From JAISGQ01 sp045604965 (GTDB taxonomy: Bacteria; Bacillota; Clostridia; Oscillospirales; Acutalibacteraceae), in contig JAZUPB010000029.1 in assembly GCA_045604965.1 (NCBI GenBank), positions 1 to 40,426 on the forward strand: a stretch of 40,426 nucleotides of DNA, in the 5' to 3' direction. Below the pieces are notes generated by a model. That model worked only from the letters and a program-made list of their open reading frames with translations, made no database searches and was not told the DNA's origin. Made by a program: the position numbers and the translations under genes. Below, in pieces: positions 22,588 to 30,175 of this stretch. The stretch's first letter is position 1, and every line of letters begins with the position of its first letter.

Positions 22588-23337
22588 ATGTTGTTTAACG
22601 AATTCGGGAAAAAGGAAAACCCTGCGGTACTGCTTATGCACGGTATGATGCAGGATTGGCGCAGTGAATATGAATTGCTCAGACCTCTGGAAGAGCATTA
22701 CCGCCTGATAATCCCCGCTCAGGACGGATTTTATGACGGCAGCGGTGATTTTACCAGCTTTGCCGATCAGGCAAGACAGGTTGAGGAGTACATCTGCAAA
22801 CATTACGGGGGTGTTGTACACGGTGCATACGGAGCTTCCCAGGGAGCACTTATGCTCACCGAACTGCTTACGAGAAATAAAATTGATATGGGCAGGGTGA
22901 TAATGGACGGCTGCTACGTGGCACATCAGGGAAAGACAGCAGGCAAAGTTACTGCGTGGATGTTCAAAAAATATAAGAACACAGGTAAATTTCCCGGCTT
23001 TATCAATGTAATGATGAAGCTTATGGGTACATCGCTTGATGAAATGTCAGCAGGGTTCTGTGGCGGTATGTATATGAACGCCAGTGACAAAACAGTAGAG
23101 CGTAACTTTATTGAAAACTACACATATCGCACGCGTCCTGAAATTTCAGAGAATGATACGATGGTTTACCTTTGGTGCGGCAGTAAGGAGCCTTATGCAA
23201 TAAAGTCAAATAACATTCTGAAAAAGTATCTTAAAAATTACGAAGAGGTCATAATGGAAGGCTTGGGACACGGAATTTTCCTGCTTAATCATAATGAAGA
23301 ATGCTGCAGAAAGATACGTGAGACACTTGGAGAATAA
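22588..23337 (+). CDS. Alpha/beta hydrolase
   Basis: The product is 249 aa, cytoplasmic. The oxyanion segment is LLMHGMMQDWRS, the nucleophile elbow is GAYGASQGAL (Ser in GASQG), and the catalytic His is in GLGHGIFLLNH. The acid is probably the Asp or Glu around KEPYAIKS but is not certain. A variant elbow (GxSxG as GASQG) is normal for this superfamily. AAGGAGG lies at good distance before the ATG. The upstream TetR gene with a shared half-site suggests an inducible enzyme for a small ester or similar compound. The substrate cannot be deduced. Confidence 0.87.
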   Translation: MLFNEFGKKENPAVLLMHGMMQDWRSEYELLRPLEEHYRLIIPAQDGFYDGSGDFTSFADQARQVEEYICKHYGGVVHGAYGASQGALMLTELLTRNKIDMGRVIMDGCYVAHQGKTAGKVTAWMFKKYKNTGKFPGFINVMMKLMGTSLDEMSAGFCGGMYMNASDKTVERNFIENYTYRTRPEISENDTMVYLWCGSKEPYAIKSNNILKKYLKNYEEVIMEGLGHGIFLLNHNEECCRKIRETLGE

Positions 23338-23343
23338 ATAATA

Positions 23344-23480
23344 TTACTCGACATCGATGCCAATGGACTTTATAAAATCCTTGTATTCAAGCATCAAATT
23401 CTTTTCATAACTGTTAAAAACGATTGAATACATCAGCAGTGATATGCTTTCTTGACTTGTGCGGCGGCATAGCGTAAAAT
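23344..23480 (-). pseudogene. Possible C-terminal gene remnant on the minus strand
   Basis: The minus strand has an open frame that ends in FNSYEKNLMLEYKDFIKSIG plus IDVE and a stop at 23344. The first part of this frame is antisense to the next gene and is not coding. The last 35-45 codons look protein-like and may be the tail of a deleted gene, perhaps a TetR C-terminus. Low confidence. Confidence 0.25.
23452..23480 (+). promoter_or_regulatory. Promoter of the methionine sulfoxide reductase gene
   Basis: TTGACT (23452-23457), 17-base spacer, TAAAAT (23475-23480), 28 bases before the ATG. Confidence 0.75.
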
Positions 23481-23508
23481 TAAGCCATAACAGGCAGGAA
23501 GTGATAAA

Positions 23509-23985
23509 ATGACTGATTATGCATTGCTGAACAGTCAGCTCGAGGCTCTGACAGAGGGCGTTCCGTACTTTATAACAAATCTTTCCAATGCATCGGCACT
23601 GCTGTATGATTCGTTGGGGGATATCAACTGGGCAGGTTTTTATCTTATGCAGGACGGAAAGCTCATTCTCGGACCGTTTCAGGGAAAGCCCGCCTGCACT
23701 GAAATTGTGATCGGAAAAGGCGTTTGCGGAACGGCAGTACAGGAGAACAAAACTGTAAGGGTAGATAATGTACACGAATTTCCGGGTCACATTGCCTGTG
23801 ACAGTGCGTCAAACTCCGAAATAGTTATTCCCATACGATGCAGAGGTGAAATAATCGGAGTGCTGGATATAGACAGCCCAAAGTATGAACGATTCGACGA
23901 AGCGGATAAGACGGGACTGGAAGCATTTGTAAAGATAATTGAGAAGATTGCGGAAAAGCAGGATTTTACGATACATATAAGATAA
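23509..23985 (+). CDS. msrC: Free methionine-(R)-sulfoxide reductase (GAF domain)
   Basis: The product is 158 aa, one GAF domain of the fRMsr type. Signature stretches are INWAGFYLMQDGKLILGPFQ, GKPACTEIVIGKGVCGTAV and HIACDSASNSEIVIPI. The three conserved cysteines (in ACTEI, GVCG and ACDSAS) that carry out the redox cycle are present. It reduces free methionine-R-sulfoxide in the cytoplasm and so protects the methionine pool against oxidation. AGGAAGTG precedes the ATG. A hypothetical gene follows 15 bases later and probably shares the transcript. Confidence 0.95.
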   Translation: MTDYALLNSQLEALTEGVPYFITNLSNASALLYDSLGDINWAGFYLMQDGKLILGPFQGKPACTEIVIGKGVCGTAVQENKTVRVDNVHEFPGHIACDSASNSEIVIPIRCRGEIIGVLDIDSPKYERFDEADKTGLEAFVKIIEKIAEKQDFTIHIR

Positions 23986-24000
23986 ACAAGAGGCAAAAAG

Positions 24001-24393
24001 ATGAAGATAACAGACCGCATACCGGGAGTTCGGATTCCATATGAAAAAAGTGATGAAATAGCCGAGAGAATCATTTTATCGCTTAATCCAGAGGGATTAT
24101 CTCCAATAGAGCTATGGAAAGAATTAACTGAAACAGATCCAGTCGCAGCAGCCGACCTGATAAGAAATTGCCCGACAGATAAATTCTATCTTTTATACAC
24201 TTACTATTTAAAAGAAGTATCCCACCGAGTCTTTTTGTCAGACAGAGAAAGCGCTATTAAATTCATCACTGATAATTTTGACGAATCTGCAGGTGACGGA
24301 ATGGATATTGTTATCTCGGATATAAATTTTGAAATTGTCATTATGGGCAATCACGATGGTGTTTTGCTTATTCCTTCGGAGCAGTATGCTTGA
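24001..24393 (+). CDS. Hypothetical protein downstream of msrC
   Basis: The product is 130 aa, soluble and acidic. It opens MKITDRIPGVRIPYEKSDEI and ends in a beta-rich part (IVISDINFEIVIMGNHDGVL). I do not recognise the family. The ribosome site is AGAGGC. It shares the promoter of msrC and is followed by a shared terminator with galE. Confidence 0.7.
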   Translation: MKITDRIPGVRIPYEKSDEIAERIILSLNPEGLSPIELWKELTETDPVAAADLIRNCPTDKFYLLYTYYLKEVSHRVFLSDRESAIKFITDNFDESAGDGMDIVISDINFEIVIMGNHDGVLLIPSEQYA

Positions 24394-24404
24394 AAACGCG
24401 AAAT

Positions 24405-24445
24405 AAAAAAGAAGAGCCGTTCAATGTGAACGGTTCTTCTTTTTT
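24405..24445. terminator. Bidirectional terminator between the msrC operon and galE
   Basis: About 19 paired bases (24405-24423 with 24427-24445), one G-T pair and a 3-base loop; A-run before and T-run after, so it serves both converging genes. Confidence 0.9.
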
Positions 24446-24446
24446 A

Positions 24447-25439
24447 TTATTTTTCGTCGTATCCGTTGGGATGAGTTCTGTGCCATTTCCAGGCACTTGC
24501 TATGATCTCCTCAAGACTGTCGTGTGCAGGTTTCCAGCCGAGAATAGTCTTTGCCTTTTCGCTGGAAGCAACAAGCCTTGCAGGATCGCCCGCACGGCGC
24601 GGAGTTTCGGTTTCGGGTATAGGATGACCGGTAACTTTTCGAGCGGTGTCAATTACCTGTCTTACGGAATAGCCAACACCGTTTCCAAGATTGAATATAT
24701 CGCTCTTTCCGCCGTTCATCAGATATTCCACAGCAAGTATATGTGCCTGAGCAAGATCTGTTACGTGAATATAATCGCGGATACAGGTGCCGTCGGGGGT
24801 GTCGTAATCAGTTCCGTAAATGGAGATAAATTCACGCTTGCCGTTTGGAACCTGAAGAATGAGGGGGATAAGATGACTTTCGGGATTGTGTGCTTCACCG
24901 ATACTTCCGCTTTCGTCAGCGCCGCAGGCATTGAAATATCTGAGTGATACATAGCGCATATTATGAGCTTTTGATGTCCAGTCAAACATCTTTTCCATAG
25001 CAAGCTTGGTTTCGCCGTATGGGTTAGTGGGACAGGTTCTGTCACTTTCGAGAATGGGTATATTTTCAGGCTCACCGTAGGTTGCGGCAGTGGAAGAAAA
25101 TACTATCTTGTCAATATTGTTCTTGACCATTGCCTCAAGGAGCACTTTTGTGCCGCAGAGGTTATTGTCATAATATTTAAGCGGTGCGGTAACACTTTCG
25201 CCTACCAGCGAATATGCCGCAAAATGAATGACCGCATCTATCTTTTCTTTTTGAAAGAGACCGTCAAGAAAATCAAAATCACGCAGATCGCCCTCATAGA
25301 AAACAGCGTTCTGGGGGATTGCACTGCGGTAGCCCGTTGCCAGATTATCGGCAATTATGACCTCGTGACCGTTTCTGATGAGTTCGAGAGAAGTGTGAGA
25401 ACCGATATAACCGGCGCCGCCTAAAACCAAAATTCGCAT
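24447..25439 (-). CDS. galE: UDP-glucose 4-epimerase
   Basis: The product is 330 aa. The N-terminal MRILVLGGAGYIGSHTSLEL is the NAD-binding Rossmann motif; the catalytic Tyr-Lys pair is in YGETKLAMEK after a Ser/Thr (FSSTAATYG). Other GalE signatures are AVIHFAAYSLVGESV, ACGADESGSIGE, RDYIHVTDLAQAH and NLGNGVGYSV. It interconverts UDP-glucose and UDP-galactose for sugar use and exopolysaccharide. The start at 25439 has AAGAAGG upstream; a longer in-frame version extends into the preceding gene. It begins 19 bases after the reverse transcriptase stop on the same strand, so it may be read from the same transcript. Confidence 0.96.
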   Translation of the reverse strand: MRILVLGGAGYIGSHTSLELIRNGHEVIIADNLATGYRSAIPQNAVFYEGDLRDFDFLDGLFQKEKIDAVIHFAAYSLVGESVTAPLKYYDNNLCGTKVLLEAMVKNNIDKIVFSSTAATYGEPENIPILESDRTCPTNPYGETKLAMEKMFDWTSKAHNMRYVSLRYFNACGADESGSIGEAHNPESHLIPLILQVPNGKREFISIYGTDYDTPDGTCIRDYIHVTDLAQAHILAVEYLMNGGKSDIFNLGNGVGYSVRQVIDTARKVTGHPIPETETPRRAGDPARLVASSEKAKTILGWKPAHDSLEEIIASAWKWHRTHPNGYDEK

Positions 25440-25458
25440 AAAATCTACCTTCTTACAT

Positions 25459-26682
25459 TTAATAAAGTGTATTTTCAAATTCACAGCTTTTGAATCTGTA
25501 ATATCTGTTAACAAGGCTTAAGTAGCCGAGTTCCTTCATTTTTTCGTAGCGGAAGTTATACCGTGAACGGGAATAATTTCCGCTGGCTATAAACCTTATG
25601 CAGTCCTGCATATAGCTGTCAAGCAGATGAAGACTGCGATCGGTGTTGATAACAGGGAAGTACCATCTTGTCCAGGTAGTCTCGCTGTTTCTGGGATTAT
25701 CATATAGCTTTCGGTTGATGCTGCCGATAAAGGCGCGTACAGCCCTCTCATCGGACACCTGATTTTTGATCTTCCATCTGTACAGAGCGCGGGCCTTGCG
25801 CTTCATTTTCTTTTTCATTTTCTGCAGTGCGGCAGAAGAAATATCAATTTTGCCGTCAGAGTATGAAAAGCCAAGAAATTCCCAGGTTTCACCGGGTTTT
25901 GTGACCGTTTCCTTGGAGGAATTTATTTCAAGATGAAAATCAGCAAGAGTGCTTTTGAGCTGTGCCGAATATTCGGATAGCTCCTCTGCAGAATCTGCAA
26001 AGAGTATGATATCGTCTGAATATCTGATATAAACGATGCCTTTTTCGGAAAAACGCTCATCCAAGGACTTGAGGTACAGGTTTGCAAGAAAAGAAGAAAT
26101 AGGGACTCCTGCCATAATGCCCTTTTTCTGCGAGATTTTAATGCCGTCTCTGATAACATACGGATTTTCAAGAAGCGAGCGGATAAAGGAATACAGCTCA
26201 GGCTCGTTATTGAGAGTCTCTTTGAGAATGGGGAGAAGAAGGGAAACATCAACAGAATTAAAATAATCACTGATATCTGCTTTGTATGAGTATTTATTTG
26301 CAATGCCGGGCAGCTTTGCAAGCCTTCGTATAACGGTTTTGACAGTTATGTTTTTTCTGAAGGAACAAAGATTTTCTGAAAATATGCAGTCAAACCTCAT
26401 AAGGAGAAAAGCGATAAATTTCAGAAAATAGTTTTCTTCACGGGGATAACGATATACGATTCTCTTCTTTTGGGAAAACTGCTTGCTGATAATACTTGAC
26501 GTAGGGTACGGGAATGGACTGCCGCTGATAAAAGCATCGACACAGTCAGCATATTCCCTGTTTTCCACGAATTTACGCAAGTCTGCTTCCTCAGACGGTG
26601 AAAGAAAGCTGTCGGACAGCTTGTACTCCAAAAAATCAAGCCATATGCGGTGATCTGTAATTGCTTCCGATAATCTTTTCAT
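25459..26682 (-). CDS. Reverse transcriptase of a retron/DRT-like single-gene locus
   Basis: The product is 407 aa. The reverse transcriptase core is complete: KKRIVYRYPREEN (72-83), SFRKNITVKTVIRRL (107-121), YKADISDYFNSVD with catalytic D136, GIMAGVPISSFLANLYL (188-204), YIRYSDDIILFA with D223 and D224, EINSSKE, and WEFLGFSYSDGKIDIS (267-282). A basic thumb (about 286-304) and a C-terminal domain of about 100 residues follow (ETTWTRWYFPVI, SLHLLDSYMQDCIRF, LGYLSLVNRYYRF). The group II/QG form of motif 4 is replaced by AGVPISS. I see neither the retron NAxxH nor VTG motif, nor a maturase or endonuclease domain. No Shine-Dalgarno sequence precedes the ATG at 26682. A structured RNA with its own strong promoter lies directly upstream. 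Sub-family assignment is uncertain. Confidence 0.93.
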   Translation of the reverse strand: MKRLSEAITDHRIWLDFLEYKLSDSFLSPSEEADLRKFVENREYADCVDAFISGSPFPYPTSSIISKQFSQKKRIVYRYPREENYFLKFIAFLLMRFDCIFSENLCSFRKNITVKTVIRRLAKLPGIANKYSYKADISDYFNSVDVSLLLPILKETLNNEPELYSFIRSLLENPYVIRDGIKISQKKGIMAGVPISSFLANLYLKSLDERFSEKGIVYIRYSDDIILFADSAEELSEYSAQLKSTLADFHLEINSSKETVTKPGETWEFLGFSYSDGKIDISSAALQKMKKKMKRKARALYRWKIKNQVSDERAVRAFIGSINRKLYDNPRNSETTWTRWYFPVINTDRSLHLLDSYMQDCIRFIASGNYSRSRYNFRYEKMKELGYLSLVNRYYRFKSCEFENTLY

Positions 26683-26693
26683 AATAAATAAAG

Positions 26694-26841
26694 ATAAAGC
26701 AAGGGAAAAAGATTTGAAATCCTTTTAAGGATACCGGACTCTACACAGATCGGCTGTCTGCAAAACCATATTCAGGATCAGTGCTTCGCCCAAGGCAGAC
26801 GCAGTGCATTTTCCCTTGCTTTATTTCCGATAAAGTATTTT
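26694..26841 (-). ncRNA. Structured RNA adjacent to the reverse transcriptase
   Basis: Transcription from the promoter at 26848-26876 should begin near 26841. After a short leader, a 16-base arm (26809-26824, ATAAAGCAAGGGAAAA on the minus strand) pairs perfectly with a second arm at 26694-26709, enclosing 99 bases. Within these are a small hairpin with GGGCG loop (about 26782-26797), a GTCTGC/GCAGAC long-range pair (about 26795-26800 with 26756-26761), a CAGA/TCTG hairpin that competes with it, and ATCCTTAAAAGGAT (26719-26732). The second arm ends 11 bases before the start codon of the reverse transcriptase. This is the geometry of retron a1/a2 or DRT ncRNAs. No reading frame is present. Identity as a template is inference. 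Confidence 0.8.
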
Positions 26842-26847
26842 TTTGAA

Positions 26848-26876
26848 ATTATAGCATTAAGGAGTGTATATGTCAA
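26848..26876 (-). promoter_or_regulatory. Consensus sigma-A promoter of the ncRNA-RT locus
   Basis: On the minus strand TTGACA (26871-26876), 17-base spacer, TATAAT (26848-26853). All twelve hexamer positions match consensus, the strongest promoter in the window. It starts 23 bases past the kinase stop codon. Confidence 0.92.
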
Positions 26877-26898
26877 AATAAAAAGAAGAGCGGCATTA

Positions 26899-28899
26899 TC
26901 AGGGGTATTCGTAATAGAAATCCTCAAGGAGAGAACTTTCCCCGGTCTTTATATCTACAAGAAAAATTTCATTTTCCTTGTTTTCGGCAATGACCATATC
27001 TCCGCAAAGCTCCATACGCGATATACGTCCGCCGAGAAGCTTGCGGATGGGCTCGCCGTCAAGATTCATCAGATAAAGACCGTCCTCGTCGGTGACATTG
27101 TAGTAATCACTGTAGGTGCTGTAAATAATGCCCTCATCACATATACAGAACTGCTGAACGGACTTACTGCCGACATATTCAACGGTCCCTGAACCGTCAA
27201 GGGCAGTTCTTACGGGAATGGACAGACCGATAGGGTCGGTGGTGTAGTAAAGATAATCGCCGGCAAAATCTATACGTCCGACAGTTCCTTTTGTAAGAGC
27301 TGTCATATCTTCGCCATCAAGGGAGAGAGAAGCAACAAACTTCTCAGAACCCTTTGCGGTGCGGTAATCAAAAACCATCAGATATATGCGGTCGCGGTAC
27401 ACATACATACCTGTCACATACATACCCGGCAGCTCGCATACGGTTTCTTCTGCACCTCCGTCTGTTCTGACGCGCTTTATGTACGATATGGTTTCCTTGC
27501 CGTCGCTTTCAAGTTCAGGGTACATATCGCTGATGTTGCGAGAGGAATCGTAATGATAAATCCAGCCGTTGTATTCCACAACGCAGTGAGGATCGCAGCT
27601 GCAGAGGATCTTTTCGTCAGTTCCGTCGGTGTTTATACTTCGTACACCCTGACGGAAATATGCGATTACACCTCCGTCATCGAGACGGGTAGTGGATTCT
27701 ATTGCATAATTCGCCGCAAAATAGAGCTTATCGCCGCAAAGATTGAGATTTGTCATACTGCCGTCGTAAATTGTTTCAACAGCACCTGAATTTCTGTTAA
27801 CTCTGTAAGCGGCATTTTTAGCGTTATTTGAGCCGAAATACAGCCATTCATCATCTCCCGCAGCACCTCCGCTTGAAAAAACATTGGAAGGACGGACAGA
27901 TGGAACGGGGTACGAAGGAACATCTTTTTCCTTAAGTAAAGGCAGAATAAATAATCCTGCAAGAAAAACAGTGAGAACTGAGGAAATAACGGCTGTAAGC
28001 GTTATTTTTCCTTTTCGCCCGAGTCGTTTTCTGGCAGGCGGAATAGGCCTGTCCTCTGTTATGGTGGTGATATATTCGTCGAACTGCTTGATGCATTTTA
28101 CGGCAGAAGGCCGTTTTTTTGCATCCAGGGAACACATTTCACAAACAAGCTGACCGAGTCTGTTGCGTGCGTTTTCAGGCATCGGAAGCTGTTCTCCGCC
28201 AAGCCTTCTTGACACGGCCTCTTCTATATCATTGAAACGCGCGTCCTTTTTTAGAAGAGGAAGACGTCCGCCGTTGAGAAGCTGGTAGAGCATAACTCCC
28301 AGAGAATATGTGTCGGAAGAATATGTGCAGGGCTTTCCCGAAGCGATTTCAGGGGACATATAAGCAGGAGTACCCTTTCTGGTGGCAAGCATTGTGTGCT
28401 CCAGATTACGTGCAACGCCAAGGTCACCAAGATAATAATTGCCGTTGTTATCTTGGAATATATTGGCAGGCTTTATATCGCGGTGGATAAGTTCATTTTT
28501 GCGGCATTCCTCAAGAGCAGTACAAAGATCTCTGCCGATATGAAGAACATCGCTTATAGGCATATCCTCGTCGCTCTCCAGCATAACGGAGCTCAGCGCG
28601 GTAAGACGGGGCATCATAATAACACCGACCGAATCACTGTCTTCACCGAATTCTCCTGTTTTTAGGCAGGGGACAAATCCTTTTGTGCTTCCAAGCCGAG
28701 AGGATAGTTCAAGCTGCTCGCGCACAGCTGTGCGCTCAGCTTCATCAGCTCCCATATGTATTACCTTAAGAGCACGGTCTTCGCCCTTTTGGTTAAATAT
28801 GCGGAAGACCTGAGCCTGAGCACCTGCGCCGATGCTTTCGCCTACAGACCATTCGCCCCACAGAGGCTCATATTTTCTCAGAATGTCTATGTTATTCAC
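26899..28899 (-). CDS. Membrane Ser/Thr protein kinase with extracellular beta-propeller-like domain
   Basis: The product is 666 aa from GTG at 28899, chosen because GGAGG lies 8 bases upstream inside the preceding gene. The kinase domain (about 10-280) has the glycine loop IGAGAQAQVF, the lysine in ALKVI (K45), HRDIKPANI (D141), DLG in place of DFG (D159), an activation segment TRKGTPAYMSPE and SSDTYSLGVML. Key residues for activity are kept. One membrane segment (about 300-322) links to an outside domain of about 330 residues with repeated strands such as GDDEWLYFGSNNAKNAAYRV and KVRTDG-like turns, resembling DUF5050 propellers. A sensor kinase for an outside signal is likely. It overlaps the upstream HTH gene by 8 bases. 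Confidence 0.92.
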   Translation of the reverse strand: MNNIDILRKYEPLWGEWSVGESIGAGAQAQVFRIFNQKGEDRALKVIHMGADEAERTAVREQLELSSRLGSTKGFVPCLKTGEFGEDSDSVGVIMMPRLTALSSVMLESDEDMPISDVLHIGRDLCTALEECRKNELIHRDIKPANIFQDNNGNYYLGDLGVARNLEHTMLATRKGTPAYMSPEIASGKPCTYSSDTYSLGVMLYQLLNGGRLPLLKKDARFNDIEEAVSRRLGGEQLPMPENARNRLGQLVCEMCSLDAKKRPSAVKCIKQFDEYITTITEDRPIPPARKRLGRKGKITLTAVISSVLTVFLAGLFILPLLKEKDVPSYPVPSVRPSNVFSSGGAAGDDEWLYFGSNNAKNAAYRVNRNSGAVETIYDGSMTNLNLCGDKLYFAANYAIESTTRLDDGGVIAYFRQGVRSINTDGTDEKILCSCDPHCVVEYNGWIYHYDSSRNISDMYPELESDGKETISYIKRVRTDGGAEETVCELPGMYVTGMYVYRDRIYLMVFDYRTAKGSEKFVASLSLDGEDMTALTKGTVGRIDFAGDYLYYTTDPIGLSIPVRTALDGSGTVEYVGSKSVQQFCICDEGIIYSTYSDYYNVTDEDGLYLMNLDGEPIRKLLGGRISRMELCGDMVIAENKENEIFLVDIKTGESSLLEDFYYEYP

Positions 28900-30022
28900 T
28901 GAACTCACCTCCGATGCCGTCAAGCTCCAGCAGCCGCTTGAGCTCTGATACGCTGTCGTCGTCCATATCCTTGAGGGACTGTGCTACATAATCGAAAATA
29001 TCCGCGTCATCCTCGGCGTAATTTGTCATTTCCCAGCGGGAGATCAGCTCATTGCAGCCGCGGCGGACTTCAGGGTTTTCGGTAAAGGTACGAAGAAGCA
29101 TAGCATTTGAAAGTTCGATGCCGGGAGACATTATAACAGCGCTTTCTGTAGCGTAAATTATAAGGCTTTCAAGCCTGTCGCGAGCACACAGCGGTTCCAT
29201 TCCGGCCATATCAAGCATCTGGTTGAGATGCTCCGGCGGCATTCCCAAAAGAATTCCCAAGGCTATCAGCTTGGTTCGTGAAGGTACAGCGCCGTGACGG
29301 CGAAGCCTGCTTATCATACTGCTGAAAGTTGAGGCTATAGCCTTGTTCTCAAGCCGCTCGCTGAGATATGCATTCAATGTGCGCGTCTTGCCGTCCTCGA
29401 CGGATACCATTGCCACATAAGAATCTATAAAATCGAGAAGTTTATGATAAGTGTCGGAAAAGGCCTCGGCATTTTCCGTAATGAATTTTTCAAGCTGTTC
29501 TACTGTTTCTGCCTTAAGGAGTTCACCTTCCACCACGCAGGTGTCGAGAAATGCACTTCCTCTTTTCAAATCGTGAAGATCATGCATATAGTGCTCGAAA
29601 TATTCGCGCAGTGCGGAGGCTTCTTTCCAGGTCATTTCGCGCCGCAGAGCGAATATCCAGATGGAATCTTCGATGTTTTTTGGGTACAGACGGGGGTATT
29701 TTCCGTAACGGCGAAGAAAGCTGTTTGTTTCATCCACATTCATACCTGCGGCGAATGCAACACGGAGGAACTGTTCCCGCGAACGGGGGAGCTGTCCGCG
29801 TTCGCACCAGGATGCAATGGTATTGCTGCTCATACCGCACCGAGCGGCAAAGCCTCTGTAGCTTGAACCGGAGTTTTCAAGCAAACTACAGATAAAGGAC
29901 TTCCAGTCGGTCATCAGAGATTCGTTTTCCTTCAGAAGTCTGAATACATCATCAATATCCTCGCACCGAACTACATCGTCATATATGCCGCGAGTTCGGC
30001 CGTCGTGAATTTCAAACGGCAT
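28892..30022 (-). CDS. XRE-like HTH protein coupled to the kinase
   Basis: The product is 376 aa. The ATG at 30022 has AAAGGAGT upstream and is preferred to an earlier start. A helix-turn-helix of XRE type sits at about 51-90 (SSYRGFAARCGMSSNTIASW and a following helix). The rest is helical with a second similar block (ISRLRRHGAVPSRTKLIALG, LLGMPPEHLNQMLDMAGMEP) that looks like a duplicated HTH. Its stop overlaps the kinase start, so both are made together. A possible reading is that the kinase modifies this protein to change gene expression; this is inference. An inverted repeat in its promoter hints at self-control. Confidence 0.85.
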   Translation of the reverse strand: MPFEIHDGRTRGIYDDVVRCEDIDDVFRLLKENESLMTDWKSFICSLLENSGSSYRGFAARCGMSSNTIASWCERGQLPRSREQFLRVAFAAGMNVDETNSFLRRYGKYPRLYPKNIEDSIWIFALRREMTWKEASALREYFEHYMHDLHDLKRGSAFLDTCVVEGELLKAETVEQLEKFITENAEAFSDTYHKLLDFIDSYVAMVSVEDGKTRTLNAYLSERLENKAIASTFSSMISRLRRHGAVPSRTKLIALGILLGMPPEHLNQMLDMAGMEPLCARDRLESLIIYATESAVIMSPGIELSNAMLLRTFTENPEVRRGCNELISRWEMTNYAEDDADIFDYVAQSLKDMDDDSVSELKRLLELDGIGGEFSE

Positions 30023-30056
30023 ATAAATACTCCTTTTGCACAATAGATATATACAT

Positions 30057-30085
30057 ATTTTAATTGCAGCAGATTATGATGTCAA
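30057..30085 (-). promoter_or_regulatory. Promoter of the HTH-kinase operon
   Basis: On the minus strand TTGACA (30080-30085), 17-base spacer, TAAAAT (30057-30062). A 12-base inverted repeat, TGTCAAGTGACA (30080-30091), covers the -35 and may be an operator. Confidence 0.78.
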
Positions 30086-30175
30086 GTGACAGACCGCTTG
30101 TGCTCAATTCGCTCAAAACTTTTGAAAAGAGGGAGATATAATGACATCACAAGATAACCGAAGGAGAGAAAACAA

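Noticed and set aside
25459..26876. Diversity-generating retroelement
   Set aside because: The RT motif 4 is AGVPISS rather than the DGR-type form, no Avd gene is adjacent, and no adenine-variable repeat pair or C-type lectin-like target was seen in the window.
25459..26876. Group II intron
   Set aside because: The RNA part is only about 150 bases, no domain V hairpin was seen, and the protein has no endonuclease domain.
25459..26876. Classical retron with effector
   Set aside because: The a1/a2-like layout fits, but I see neither NAxxH nor VTG in the RT and no typical effector gene next to it; kept as retron-like or DRT-like only.
26899..28923. Kinase start at TTG 28923
   Set aside because: The GTG at 28899 has GGAGG at 8 bases, while the TTG has no ribosome site.
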